A DNA stretch of 64,000 nt. Origin: Psychrobacillus mangrovi. GTDB lineage: Bacteria; Bacillota; Bacilli; Bacillales_A; Planococcaceae. The translations under genes were made by a program, and so were the position numbers. The stretch lies in contig NZ_JBAWSY010000002.1 in the NCBI RefSeq assembly GCF_037104765.1, forward strand, positions 372,001 to 436,000, given 5' to 3'. Numbering within the stretch: the stretch's first letter is position 1; every line of letters begins with the position of its first letter. The notes under the pieces were generated by a model. That model was not told the DNA's origin and searched no databases. It worked only from the letters and a program-made list of their open reading frames with translations. Positions 33,689 to 42,836 of the stretch are shown piece by piece.

Positions 33689-33716
33689 AAAAAGATGACT
33701 TAAAATTTAAGTCATC
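33689..33716 (-). terminator. Terminator after the EamA transporter gene
   Basis: On the reverse strand GATGACTTAAA / TTTAAGTCATC is a perfect stem followed by TTTTTC. Confidence 0.85.
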
Positions 33717-33775
33717 TCAGATTATTCACATAATTCCAAAACGGACAAGCTTGAACGCTTATTCAGTATCAATCT

Positions 33776-34702
33776 TTAACTTTCTAGACCCTCTGTTCCT
33801 TTCTTTATCCATTTAAGTTCTCCTGCTACCGAAAGCCATGTGACAAAAATAAGCATTACCACTACTCCAAAGTATTGCCATGCTCCCAGAATTTGTCCAA
33901 ACCATATTACAGAGATAATCATTGCTGTCAAAGGTTCTAGGCTAGAGAGAATACTTGTTTCCACTGCAGTTATGTATTTCATGCTGGATAAAAAGAGAAC
34001 AAATGCTACTGTACCAATTAATATAATAAAAATAATCGTCAAATTTAAAGGATAATCTGCAAGGTATATCCATTCATCTGAACGCCATAATTGAGTGATT
34101 ATCCCCAACAAAAAACCACCGATTAGCATTCCCCAACCAACAATAGTTAGTACTCCCCATTCCTTCATGAGACGAGCTGGGTAAACGGTATAAAATGCAA
34201 AAGCAAGACCTACACCTAACCCCCAAAGCAATGCTTCTGTACTTATTAATAAGTTGTTCATTTCAGCATTGGTTAACAAATAAAACAGACCAATTAAAGT
34301 GCCAATAATACCTACCACTTGGTATTTTGGTGGGAACATTTTACTTTTCCATGAAACAAATAGAATAATATAGATAGGTCCTAAAAATTGTAATAAAGTC
34401 GCAATAGATGCATTACTAGCATCAATTGCTGCTACGAACGTATATTGAACACCAAGCATCCCAAATACGCCAAAGATTATTAACTGTCTCCACCAACTAG
34501 GCTCTTTCCATATAGCAAAAATTTGTTTACCGCTCAATCTCATAAACAATAAAAGAAATAGACCTGCTATAGATAATCTTATAGTTAGGAAAAAAGAAAC
34601 AGACAATCTACTATGGTTGAATACCCACTCCATCATCGGACCTGTAGCGCCCCAAAGCATAGAACCAACTATTATTAATAGTATACCTTTCCAACGATTC
34701 AC
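33776..34702 (-). CDS. EamA/DMT family transporter (RhaT-like)
   Basis: The 308-residue protein has ten hydrophobic segments in two EamA repeats: repeat 1 with IIVGSMLWGATGPMMEWVF and AIDASNASIATLLQFLGPIYI; repeat 2 with GLAFAFYTVYPARLM and YITAVETSILSSLEPLTAMIIS. The SSLEPLTA string is the conserved pattern of the second repeat. These permeases export amino acids or other metabolites, but the substrate cannot be inferred. Monocistronic with its own terminator. Confidence 0.87.
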   Translation of the reverse strand: MNRWKGILLIIVGSMLWGATGPMMEWVFNHSRLSVSFFLTIRLSIAGLFLLLFMRLSGKQIFAIWKEPSWWRQLIIFGVFGMLGVQYTFVAAIDASNASIATLLQFLGPIYIILFVSWKSKMFPPKYQVVGIIGTLIGLFYLLTNAEMNNLLISTEALLWGLGVGLAFAFYTVYPARLMKEWGVLTIVGWGMLIGGFLLGIITQLWRSDEWIYLADYPLNLTIIFIILIGTVAFVLFLSSMKYITAVETSILSSLEPLTAMIISVIWFGQILGAWQYFGVVVMLIFVTWLSVAGELKWIKKGTEGLES

Positions 34703-34871
34703 GTACTTCTCACCTCTTATTAATTGTAAGTTTACTAGTATACAATAGTTATTCAGTGACTAATTAACTATTATTTTTGAATATATGATTATTTTGTTCT
34801 AGAGTAATGACTAATTTACCTATATTCTATATAATTAGAAACAAATAATCATATTGAAAGGGGTTGAAAAG

Positions 34872-36887
34872 ATGTATTCAATTGAAGCAACATTAGATTC
34901 TAGCAGCTCTATTTTCAATAATATACCCTACCCTGCCTTTCTTACAGATAAAGAAGGTAACATTATTTGGTGGAGTAAAGAGGCTGAAAAACATTTTGGG
35001 TTTAGTCATGATGATGTTAAAGTCGAAAACCCGCCCTTACTTGATAGTAGTGTAAAAGAATCTTTCTCAGATTTATACAACAATTATTCACACAATGAAG
35101 ATCCTGTCCGCTATGATTCTGTTCTGCTATATCATGAAAACGGAGAGCATTCTATTGCTTCTATTGTGGCAAGATCCTTTATTATTGATCATAATTCCTT
35201 CGTTTTATTTCTAATAGACCTTTATAATCAACCAAAATCCGAAGAAGCTTCTTTTTTAGAATTACAATCCATTAAGAAAAGCTTATCTAATTCCTACATG
35301 GTTGTTTATTTAGACAAAGAAGGTTTAATTACGGATGCAAATGCTCAATTTTTAAAGAAAAGCAATTGGACTCCAAAACGGATATTAGGAAAATCTTTTT
35401 GGCAAATGTTTCCGGATACTCCGGATCATCTAAAAGTCGCCAATAACATTATGAAATTACTCCGAAAAGGAGAGAGTTTTCAAGGTACTATAGAAAAAAT
35501 GACAAAAGATGGGTTGAACTACTGGGTAAACATGCTTGCTTTCCCAGTTAGAGACACTCAAAATGATACCCTCTACTATCTTTTATTGGAAGAGGAAATT
35601 ACTGAAAAAAAATTATTTCAGTCTCGATTAGAGAAAATTGCATATGTAGATACGGAAACTGGGCTTATGAGTAGGCACCGTTTAGAGGATATTGTAACAG
35701 AATATATAGAGGAAAAAAGACATTTTTCATTTGTATTTATTACAATTGATCAATTCTATACTTTAAGAGAGATTTTTAACGATCAAACCGAATCCAAATT
35801 ATTAATCGAGTTCGCAAAAAGATTAAAAGTATATTTTGAAGATACGACTATTGCTCGTGTTGGAAGAGATGAATTTGCATTGATCACTCCATTAAGTGAT
35901 TGGTATATCCAAGGTTTTACGAATTATCTTAGACAAAACCCAATTTATTTAAATAATAAGGCCATTCCAATTACTATAAGTGGAGCGATAACAAAATATC
36001 CAGAAGCTCAACATTCCTTCTTACATTTAATTAAAGCTTCCAATACAACAATTCAAAAGGTTAAGCAAGAAGGCGGAGGTATGATTGCCAGTCTTTCTCA
36101 ATCTGAACATGATAAGTTAAGTCGGTCAATACAAATCGAGAAACGCTTGTTAGAAGCATTAAATCATCGTGATTTGCATGTAATGTACTTGCCACAAAAA
36201 GATTTGGAGTCCGATAAAATTACAGCTGTCGAAGCTCTTGTTCGTTGGGAAGATGAAGTTCTTGGAGTAATTTCCCCGGAGGAACTCATTCCGATTGCAG
36301 AAGAAACTGGACTAATTAATGAAATCGGCACGTTTATACTAGAAAAATGTTGCGAACAAGCGGCCATTTGGCACAGCAAAGGATTTCCAATAAAGGTTAG
36401 CTTTAATTCTTCTATTAGGGAGTTTCGTGACAAGAATATGGTGAAAACCATTCGAAAAGTTTTAGAGAAATATGATTGCCCACCTGAAGCATTGCAAATA
36501 GAATTTACGGAGAAATTTGCATTAGAAGCAGAAGCGGAAAAATCCATTATTCAACAAATGCAGACGTTACAGCAAGATGGCGTAACTTTTGTACTAGATG
36601 ATTTTGGGACCGGCTATGCATCTTTGCGGTACTTGCAACTTCTCCCAATTAGCCAACTGAAAATTGATAAATCATTTATCAGTTCACTTTTACAACAAGA
36701 AAAGCTCCAACAGCTTGTCCAAGGATTGATACAATTTGGACACTCCTTGAGCCTTCGAGTAGTCGCAGAAGGGGTAGAATCGGCCGAGCAATTTAGCCTA
36801 TTAAAGCAAATAGGCTGTGACGCTTTACAAGGGTATTATATAAGCCGTCCTATTTCCACAAGAGAAGTTGAAAATTTATTAAATTAA
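34872..36887 (+). CDS. PAS-PAS-GGDEF-EAL protein, probable c-di-GMP phosphodiesterase
   Basis: The protein has 671 residues from ATG 34872, with AAAGGGG eight bases upstream. Two PAS domains (about 10-115 and 130-250, NIPYPAFLTDKEGNIIWWS and MVVYLDKEGLITDANAQFL) precede a GGDEF domain (about 260-415). Its signature reads VGRDEFA, so the second Gly is Arg and cyclase activity is doubtful. The EAL domain (about 425-670) keeps VEALVRW, FNSSIREF, DDFGTGYASLRYL and KIDKSFI, as in active enzymes. No membrane segment is present. It probably degrades c-di-GMP under PAS control, opposing the cyclase at 17145. A bidirectional terminator follows. Confidence 0.88.
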   Translation: MYSIEATLDSSSSIFNNIPYPAFLTDKEGNIIWWSKEAEKHFGFSHDDVKVENPPLLDSSVKESFSDLYNNYSHNEDPVRYDSVLLYHENGEHSIASIVARSFIIDHNSFVLFLIDLYNQPKSEEASFLELQSIKKSLSNSYMVVYLDKEGLITDANAQFLKKSNWTPKRILGKSFWQMFPDTPDHLKVANNIMKLLRKGESFQGTIEKMTKDGLNYWVNMLAFPVRDTQNDTLYYLLLEEEITEKKLFQSRLEKIAYVDTETGLMSRHRLEDIVTEYIEEKRHFSFVFITIDQFYTLREIFNDQTESKLLIEFAKRLKVYFEDTTIARVGRDEFALITPLSDWYIQGFTNYLRQNPIYLNNKAIPITISGAITKYPEAQHSFLHLIKASNTTIQKVKQEGGGMIASLSQSEHDKLSRSIQIEKRLLEALNHRDLHVMYLPQKDLESDKITAVEALVRWEDEVLGVISPEELIPIAEETGLINEIGTFILEKCCEQAAIWHSKGFPIKVSFNSSIREFRDKNMVKTIRKVLEKYDCPPEALQIEFTEKFALEAEAEKSIIQQMQTLQQDGVTFVLDDFGTGYASLRYLQLLPISQLKIDKSFISSLLQQEKLQQLVQGLIQFGHSLSLRVVAEGVESAEQFSLLKQIGCDALQGYYISRPISTREVENLLN

Positions 36888-36891
36888 ATGT

Positions 36892-36929
36892 AAAAACCGT
36901 GAAAAACATATAAGTTTTTCACGGTTTTT
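36892..36929. terminator. Bidirectional terminator
   Basis: AAAAACCGTGAAAAAC / GTTTTTCACGGTTTTT is a perfect stem between the convergent EAL and ThrE-like genes. It touches the last codon of the gene on the reverse strand. Confidence 0.9.
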
Positions 36930-37368
36930 ATGTTGTTTTTTTAAAAGTCTTTAATAGTAATTTAGTAATTATTTCTGCAAATACCATTCCAATTGCTATC
37001 GCTCCAGAAATCATTAGTGCGTGAGAGGCATACTCTATCGCTACCCCATAATCTTTTTCTACAATATGTCTCATGGCATTATAGGCAACTCCCCCCGGAA
37101 CTAAAGGTATAATTCCAGCTACACTAAAAATTATCATAGGCATTTTAAAGTGCTTTGCCATCAAATGCGCAACAAATGCAATAGTAAACGCACCCGCAAA
37201 TGAAGCTTTGACTGGATCATTGCTTAATTCATTTACATAAGAGTATATTAACCAGCCTGTCATACCAACAAGCCCACAGTAAAAAAGTGAATTTTTGGGT
37301 GCATTAAAAACTATCCCAAACGCTGCAGCCGCAATAAAACTTAAAAAACCTTGTAATAAATAGGACAT
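36928..37368 (-). CDS. ThrE-type exporter, small subunit (DUF3815, YjjB-like)
   Basis: The 146-residue protein has four or five membrane segments and the motif VAGIIPLVPGGVAYNAMRHI, typical of the C-terminal half of threonine/serine exporter ThrE, here on a separate gene. In Bacilli and in E. coli YjjB this half works with a DUF1212 partner, which is the gene immediately upstream (10-bp gap). Exported substrates known in the family include Thr, Ser and succinate. Confidence 0.87.
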   Translation of the reverse strand: MSYLLQGFLSFIAAAAFGIVFNAPKNSLFYCGLVGMTGWLIYSYVNELSNDPVKASFAGAFTIAFVAHLMAKHFKMPMIIFSVAGIIPLVPGGVAYNAMRHIVEKDYGVAIEYASHALMISGAIAIGMVFAEIITKLLLKTFKKTT

Positions 37369-37378
37369 GACTTCCTCC

Positions 37379-38122
37379 TTAAAGTGACAGTATTATTGCA
37401 ACCCCTGCCCCTATTGCAGTTGCGGTAAGAAATGCCTCTGCTCCTTTTGATAATCCTGAAACAAAATGGCCTGCCATTAAATCACGAATAGCATTTGTAA
37501 TGAGTAGTCCAGGTACAAGGGGCATAACAGAACCGATAATAATTTTATCTACTTCACTTCCAAAACTATATTCAACTGAAGTAATAGCTATCACGCTAAT
37601 TATTGATGCAGCTAATAATTCTGCAAAAAATTTAACCTTTGTTTTTTCCTGTAGCATTTCAGATACAGTGTATCCTATTCCTCCTGCTAACATGGCCATC
37701 GGTATATCAATAGGATCTGCACCGAAGAGAAAGAGAAAAGCCCCGGATGCTATGGACGCCGCAATTATTTGTATCCAAAAGGGATACTTTTTATGTTCTT
37801 CCTCTATTCTTTTCAATTCTAAATACGCTTCATCCAAAGTAATTACTTTGTTGGCTAAATTTCTGGAGACTGCATTAACGAGTGCAATTTTTTCTAAATC
37901 TGTTGTTCTATTATTAATTCTTGCTAATCTAGTTGGAATAGCTCTAGTTCCGCTGAAAAGAATACCTGTTGGCGTCACAAAGCTTTGTGATTCGGTCAAT
38001 TGTTGCGACTGAGCCATGCGATCCATTGTATCCTCCGCACGGTACGTCTCTGCTCCGCTCTCCATCATTAAACGACCTGCAAGAATACAACACTCTACTG
38101 CTAAATCATAGTTAGGTCTCAA
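37379..38122 (-). CDS. ThrE-type exporter, large subunit (DUF1212, YjjP-like)
   Basis: The 247-residue protein has a cytoplasmic N-terminal half with CILAGRLMMESGAETYRAEDTMDRM, the DUF1212 signature. About five membrane segments follow, including GSVMPLVPGLLITNAIRDLMAGHFVSG, the LVPG loop shared with the small subunit. The two genes form one operon for a split ThrE-like exporter. The substrate is likely a small amino acid or dicarboxylate, by family analogy only. Confidence 0.88.
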   Translation of the reverse strand: MRPNYDLAVECCILAGRLMMESGAETYRAEDTMDRMAQSQQLTESQSFVTPTGILFSGTRAIPTRLARINNRTTDLEKIALVNAVSRNLANKVITLDEAYLELKRIEEEHKKYPFWIQIIAASIASGAFLFLFGADPIDIPMAMLAGGIGYTVSEMLQEKTKVKFFAELLAASIISVIAITSVEYSFGSEVDKIIIGSVMPLVPGLLITNAIRDLMAGHFVSGLSKGAEAFLTATAIGAGVAIILSL

Positions 38123-38301
38123 TCAAAACACCGCCCTTCCCCTATTTACGATAATCTTATCGAACGCTGAACATAAAAACAATCCAGTTTATTACTTTAT
38201 CATATAAAAAATCTTCATTTAGTACTCCAAGTTTCAACAAAATAAAGCGTTGGTATACATTAAACGACAACTTATCTCTTCCCGATTAATGTTTTCTGCA
38301 T

Positions 38302-38338
38302 AAAAAAGATGAAGTCAACGTTAACGGTCGGCTTCATC
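38302..38338 (-). terminator. Terminator after the beta-propeller gene
   Basis: On the reverse strand GATGAAGCCGAC...GTTGACTTCATC is followed by TTTTTT, a few bases past the stop. The remaining gap to 38122 shows no gene. Confidence 0.82.
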
Positions 38339-38345
38339 CCTTTTT

Positions 38346-40451
38346 CTAGTATTTCAATTTCCCTATCTTTTCATATTTATTTAAGTTATAGCTTGTGATT
38401 TCCCTTACTGCTATCGTGTACAAAGAATCTCCAACATAAACCATTCGTTGAATACTACTTTCCCAATTTTCGTAGAGCTGAGCTGGATTGTGAGGGTTCA
38501 ATAAATTTCCTTTCATTACAATTCCTTTTTCAGGTGTAATTTCATAAACCAATGCTCCGTCTTGTTTGAACTGAGCATACTCTTGACCAGTCCCTTGCTC
38601 ATAAATAGATATTGGAAAGCCATATAGATTTTTTTCACGATGTTGGAACAATGCATGGTGATCGTATTGAATTGGCGAGAAAGTTCCTTGACCTCCAATA
38701 ACTTCTGTATCTAATTCTTTAGGATTTGATAAATCACTTACGTCAAACAAAGACACTTTCATGCCCTCTGTCATAATAAGCGGTTCTTTAGAACCCTCTT
38801 GTGGGACCGTCTTTGTTTCATATCCAAATCCAATTAGATGATTTTCGTCTAATGGATGCAAATAATTACTAAAGCCAGGTATTTTTAGTTCACCTAATAC
38901 TTTTGGTGCTGTCGGTGTTGCAACATCGATGACAAATAGTGGATCCGTTTGCTTGAAAGTCACCATATATGCTTTATCACCCATGAATCTCGCAGAATAA
39001 ATACGCTCATCTTTAGCTAGACCCGTTATGGATCCAACTATTTTCATCCCTTTATCTAGAATGAAAAGGTTGTTTTCGGAAGGTTCATTTTCTTCCCACC
39101 TATTTTCTTTTGTTGTTACAGCTCTGAAATAACCATCATGTTCATCCATGGAAAACTGGTTCAATATCGTACCCGTCAAACGACTTGATGCAACGAATTG
39201 AACGGCTGTTTCGTTAAGTGCAAATTTAAATACTTCCGTATCCATTTTACCTGGATTCCATATCAATTTTTTAGAATTGGAATTTGTTGATTCAAAAATT
39301 GTGGAGGTTAAATATAAGTTTTCCTTGGACATATATAGCTGTTCACTTCCTCCAAGGTACCCATTTGTCATAACACTATTATCTTTTAGGTTTTCTATAT
39401 TGATTGCTGATATAATACTATAATTTGCTTGCATGGAATTCGGAAGAATGGCAATGCTATCATAATTCATAGGTTTTGGTTCATTATCGGTCTTGGAATC
39501 ATATATAATTGGACGTAACTCTATATTCTCATTCTCCTCCATCATCCAAAACTTTGGATAGACAGTTGTGACAAAGTACATAGTATTATTCGTTAAACGC
39601 GCCCCATTCAAATATCCTTCGGTTGCAATCTCCCTAGATAGTTTTGGTGAGGCAGGGTTTGTTATATCATAAAAATATACACTCGTCATGGAATCCATCG
39701 GCATTCCAATTCTATCAATATTTTGTTTACCATCTGATTCTAGTGTTCGGAAAACATTCTTTTGCCCAATGATAATTAACGTATCATCAGACAATAAAAG
39801 TTGAGAAGGATAAAAATCATTCGTGAAGCGGATTTTCGTTTCTTCACTCATTTTCTTTGGATCTTTTATATTTACTACAACAACATTATTTTCACTAATC
39901 GAGAATACATGGGAACCATTTGTTTTCACCATATCTGCTTCATCTACACCATCTACCTGGTTATTCGTAGAAGAATAATCTCCTCCCTGAACATTGGAAG
40001 ATTCTTTTGATGCTTCCGCCATAGTGTCTTCCATAATTGTGACTTTTTCATACCCTTGAGTTTTTTTCGCTTGCTCGAAATAAGCTTTTAGCTCTTCCTT
40101 TGATTTTACGGACTGAAGTTCTTTGTACACCGTGAAAGGAAATTTCGTTTTTAGAATCTTATTTTTTACAAATAAAGTATAAGCACCTTCTTTTAATCCT
40201 TTTATTTCAACTAACTTCCCCTTATTTGAGATACTATGCTTTGCATTTACTTTCTTCCCTTGTTGGTCAATTACATACATTTCCCCTTTTTCGAATGCAT
40301 CCTCACTAACTGCCGAAGATAAATTAACGATAAATGGTTGGTTGGATAATACAGCATCCTGAGCACTCACGGACGTTCTAGCTGAAAAAAATACTATGAC
40401 CAATCCAACAATTAAGAGCGTTCCAATTATCGACATGATCCACTTCTTCAT
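38346..40451 (-). CDS. Secreted or membrane-anchored beta-propeller domain protein
   Basis: The 701-residue protein has an N-terminal signal/anchor (about 5-27, IIGTLLIVGLVIVFFSARTSVSA). A short Ig-like region follows (about 35-115, ...LVEIKGLKEGAYTLFVKNK), then a long propeller (about 150-700). The propeller begins with the family motif TNNQVDGVDEADMVKTNG, followed by blade repeats such as VYFYDITNPASPKLSREI, LFVIDVATPTAPKVLGEL and VSLFDVSDLSNPKELDTE. This is the bacterial and archaeal Beta_propel family; no enzymatic role is known to me. Asp-rich turns may bind calcium. Confidence 0.85.
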   Translation of the reverse strand: MKKWIMSIIGTLLIVGLVIVFFSARTSVSAQDAVLSNQPFIVNLSSAVSEDAFEKGEMYVIDQQGKKVNAKHSISNKGKLVEIKGLKEGAYTLFVKNKILKTKFPFTVYKELQSVKSKEELKAYFEQAKKTQGYEKVTIMEDTMAEASKESSNVQGGDYSSTNNQVDGVDEADMVKTNGSHVFSISENNVVVVNIKDPKKMSEETKIRFTNDFYPSQLLLSDDTLIIIGQKNVFRTLESDGKQNIDRIGMPMDSMTSVYFYDITNPASPKLSREIATEGYLNGARLTNNTMYFVTTVYPKFWMMEENENIELRPIIYDSKTDNEPKPMNYDSIAILPNSMQANYSIISAINIENLKDNSVMTNGYLGGSEQLYMSKENLYLTSTIFESTNSNSKKLIWNPGKMDTEVFKFALNETAVQFVASSRLTGTILNQFSMDEHDGYFRAVTTKENRWEENEPSENNLFILDKGMKIVGSITGLAKDERIYSARFMGDKAYMVTFKQTDPLFVIDVATPTAPKVLGELKIPGFSNYLHPLDENHLIGFGYETKTVPQEGSKEPLIMTEGMKVSLFDVSDLSNPKELDTEVIGGQGTFSPIQYDHHALFQHREKNLYGFPISIYEQGTGQEYAQFKQDGALVYEITPEKGIVMKGNLLNPHNPAQLYENWESSIQRMVYVGDSLYTIAVREITSYNLNKYEKIGKLKY

Positions 40452-40605
40452 ATGATCTCCCTCTCTATTCCTTTGTTAAACCATTAGACTTCATTTTATT
40501 TAATTCGTTTCACTTTTTCTGTTTTATTTTTTGAATGTAGAGAATTTACTGTTATTAGTCTATTATTAGATTTGCAACATAGTATTTTACAAAGGAGGGA
40601 ATGTT

Positions 40606-41922
40606 GTGAAAACACTAACTAGGTTTTCAAATGCAATAATGGAGAGGTATTTACCCGATCCATACATTTTTGTTGCAATATTAACTTTATTAGTATTTTT
40701 ATTGGGGGTAACTTTAACAGATTCTACCCCATTAGAGATGGTATCTTATTGGGGTGATGGTTTTTGGGGATTACTATCTTTTACTATGCAAATGGTTGTC
40801 GTTTTATTAGCAGGACATGTTCTAGCTAGTAGTCCGGTATTTAAAAAGTTACTAAGTACCATGGCGAGCAGTGCTAAAACACCTGGTTCCGCAATTATTC
40901 TAGTATCAGTAGTTTCCTTAATAGGTTGTTGGATTAACTGGGGTTTTGGATTAGTTATTGGGGCTTTATTTGCAAAAGAGATTGCACGTAAAGTAAAAAA
41001 TGTCGACTATCGTTTACTTATTGCAAGTGCTTACTCAGGATTTATCATTTGGCATGGTGGGTTAGCAGGATCGATACCTCTGTCTATCGCAACAGAAGGT
41101 CACCCGTTTGCAGAGAAAATGGGTGTTATTCCTACAACTGAAACTTTATTTTCAACCTATAACTTAGTAATTGTAATAGTACTATTAATTTCAGTTCCAT
41201 TATTAAACAGATGGATGATGCCTAGGAAAGAAGAGACCTTTTCAATTGACCCTACTCTTCTCGAGGAGGAAGTAATAGAGAAAAAAGAACCATTAACAAA
41301 AACTCCTGCTTCCCGATTAGAAAGTAGTTACGTCATTTCGGTTTTAATTGGCTTACTTGGGCTTGTATATCTAGTACAACATTTCATTACTAAAGGTTTT
41401 GATTTAAACTTAAACATCGTCAACTTAATATTCGTGACACTTGGTATCATTTGTCATGGTACACCTAAACGGTTTTTAATCGCCGTGAAAAATGCGGCTA
41501 AAACAGTTGGAGATATCGTCATTCAATTCCCTTTTTATGCTGGGATTATGGGTATGATGGTAGCCTCCGGTTTAGCAGGAGTTGTATCCGAGGCTTTTAT
41601 CAGTATTTCAAATGAACATACTTTCTATCTCTTTACTTTTTACGCTGCTGGTATTGTTAACTTTTTTATACCTTCAGGTGGTGGTCAATGGGCTGTACAG
41701 GCACCAATTATGTTAGATGCTGCCTCAGCATTAGACTTAAGCTACGCTAAAACAGCTATGTCTATTGCGTGGGGGGATGCTTGGACTAATATGATTCAAC
41801 CATTCTGGGCATTACCTGCATTAGCAATTGCTGGGTTAAAAGCAAAGGATATAATGGGTTACTGCGTCTTCGTTCTCCTATTAAGTGGAATAGTTATTAG
41901 TGTTGGACTTTACTTTTTTTAA
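40606..41922 (+). CDS. Short-chain fatty acid transporter, AtoE family
   Basis: The 438-residue protein has about eleven hydrophobic segments. Family markers include RYLPDPYIFVAILTLLVFLLG, NWGFGLVIGALFAKEIAR, FIPSGGGQWAVQAPIM and SIAWGDAWTNMIQPFWALPAL. AtoE-type permeases take up acetoacetate or short-chain fatty acids. GTG 40606 follows AGGAGGGA at normal spacing. No ato catabolic genes are adjacent. Confidence 0.88.
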   Translation: MKTLTRFSNAIMERYLPDPYIFVAILTLLVFLLGVTLTDSTPLEMVSYWGDGFWGLLSFTMQMVVVLLAGHVLASSPVFKKLLSTMASSAKTPGSAIILVSVVSLIGCWINWGFGLVIGALFAKEIARKVKNVDYRLLIASAYSGFIIWHGGLAGSIPLSIATEGHPFAEKMGVIPTTETLFSTYNLVIVIVLLISVPLLNRWMMPRKEETFSIDPTLLEEEVIEKKEPLTKTPASRLESSYVISVLIGLLGLVYLVQHFITKGFDLNLNIVNLIFVTLGIICHGTPKRFLIAVKNAAKTVGDIVIQFPFYAGIMGMMVASGLAGVVSEAFISISNEHTFYLFTFYAAGIVNFFIPSGGGQWAVQAPIMLDAASALDLSYAKTAMSIAWGDAWTNMIQPFWALPALAIAGLKAKDIMGYCVFVLLLSGIVISVGLYFF

Positions 41923-41939
41923 ATAATTTATAAAACATG

Positions 41940-42316
41940 GCCCCATTAAGGGGTCTTAGACAACCTCGATTTTGAGTGCATAGAATTTTTTATAAAACTC
42001 GGCGGGGACCACCACTTCGCTTTCCGTGGGCTTGGCTTCAGCCTCCTCGTCACTTCAAAAACATGTGCTTCTGCGGTTACTCGTCGCAAAGTCACTGGCC
42101 TAATAAAGTTCGGCCAGTGTCTTTCCTGCGGGGTCTTCTGCTCAAGCTGTTCCCACAGGAGTCTTCGTGGTGGTCCTTGCCTCATAAACAATTCCATATT
42201 GGAATCTACTATCTTTACTTTTAATTGGATAAAGCAACCTCTTTAGGAGGTTTATTATTTATAACTGTTTAGAAAAATACTTTTGTGTCAATCTAAAGAC
42301 CCCATTAAGGGGTCTT
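41940..42316 (+). repeat. Directly repeated terminator-like hairpin (two copies) bracketing an inserted element
   Basis: The 17-base string CCCCATTAAGGGGTCTT occurs at about 41942 and again at about 42300. The first copy, just past the AtoE stop, lacks a T tract (it continues AGAC). The second is followed by TTCTTTTTATT and works as a terminator, also serving the convergent 76-residue gene. The 340 bp in between contain the palindromic element at 42000-42182 and no gene. Confidence 0.65.
42000..42182. repeat. GC-rich palindromic element with GGACCACCAC inverted ends
   Basis: GGACCACCAC at 42006 and GTGGTGGTCC at 42167 are perfect inverted ends. An internal stem ACTGGCC/GGCCAGT lies at about 42092-42117. 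Both strands are open for 80 codons through the element, which is a by-product of its palindromic composition. The type is familiar as a dispersed intergenic repeat in Planococcaceae and Bacillaceae. Confidence 0.7.
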
Positions 42317-42322
42317 TTCTTT

Positions 42323-42553
42323 TTATTCTTCTACTTTATTTCCTCTAGTCAATTTTTCGAATTCTTTCATGTCTTTATCGTATTTTGGAAGGTAATTGAA
42401 AGGGTTTCTTTCCTGCGCAAATTCCTCTCTTGCATTAACTTGTATACCTACTTTTGTTGCAGCAGATGCTGTTGGGTCATTAAGGATATTTTCCTTTTCT
42501 CCATCGAAATGCGGAGTTGCTTCAACATGCTGGTTACCACTTTTTCGAGTCAT
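42323..42553 (-). CDS. Small hydrophilic protein, 76 residues, unknown function
   Basis: The ATG at 42553 has AAGGAGAG upstream. The product is very hydrophilic (SGNQHVEATPHFDGEKENIL...FEKLTRGNKVEE), has no cysteine, no signal and no membrane segment, and looks largely disordered. Such proteins are common in spore-forming Bacillales but I do not recognise the family. It ends at the shared hairpin at about 42300. Confidence 0.6.
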   Translation of the reverse strand: MTRKSGNQHVEATPHFDGEKENILNDPTASAATKVGIQVNAREEFAQERNPFNYLPKYDKDMKEFEKLTRGNKVEE

Positions 42554-42765
42554 CTAATCATCTCTCCTTTTTAGTTAATATGATGTTGTTAATGTTGAAC
42601 TATTCGTTTTACTTTTAAGACTATAATAAAAGTGCTAAACTTCATGGTTGATTTAAAAAGTCGCAAAAGAACGAACCAGATAAGAGAAATAAATAATTTT
42701 TGAAGCATCTAATATAGTAACTTAGAGAGAGAACACTGATGTGCGCCATACAGTCTCATTTATAA

Positions 42766-42804
42766 GAAAAAGGTTTTCTTGATCAAGTCAAGAAAACCTT
42801 TTTA
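42766..42804 (-). terminator. Terminator after the acyl-CoA dehydrogenase gene
   Basis: AAAAAGGTTTTCTTGA / TCAAGAAAACCTTTTT is a perfect 16-bp stem with tracts on both sides. It serves the reverse-strand operon ending at 42837. The gap 42554-42765 shows no gene. Confidence 0.9.
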
Positions 42805-42836
42805 TATATTATCTAGTTTTACAGTAGCTTACAGTA

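Noticed and set aside
41946..42224. Overlapping open frames of about 80 codons on both strands
   Set aside because: They lie within a GC-rich palindromic element, have no ribosome binding sites and no recognisable protein features.
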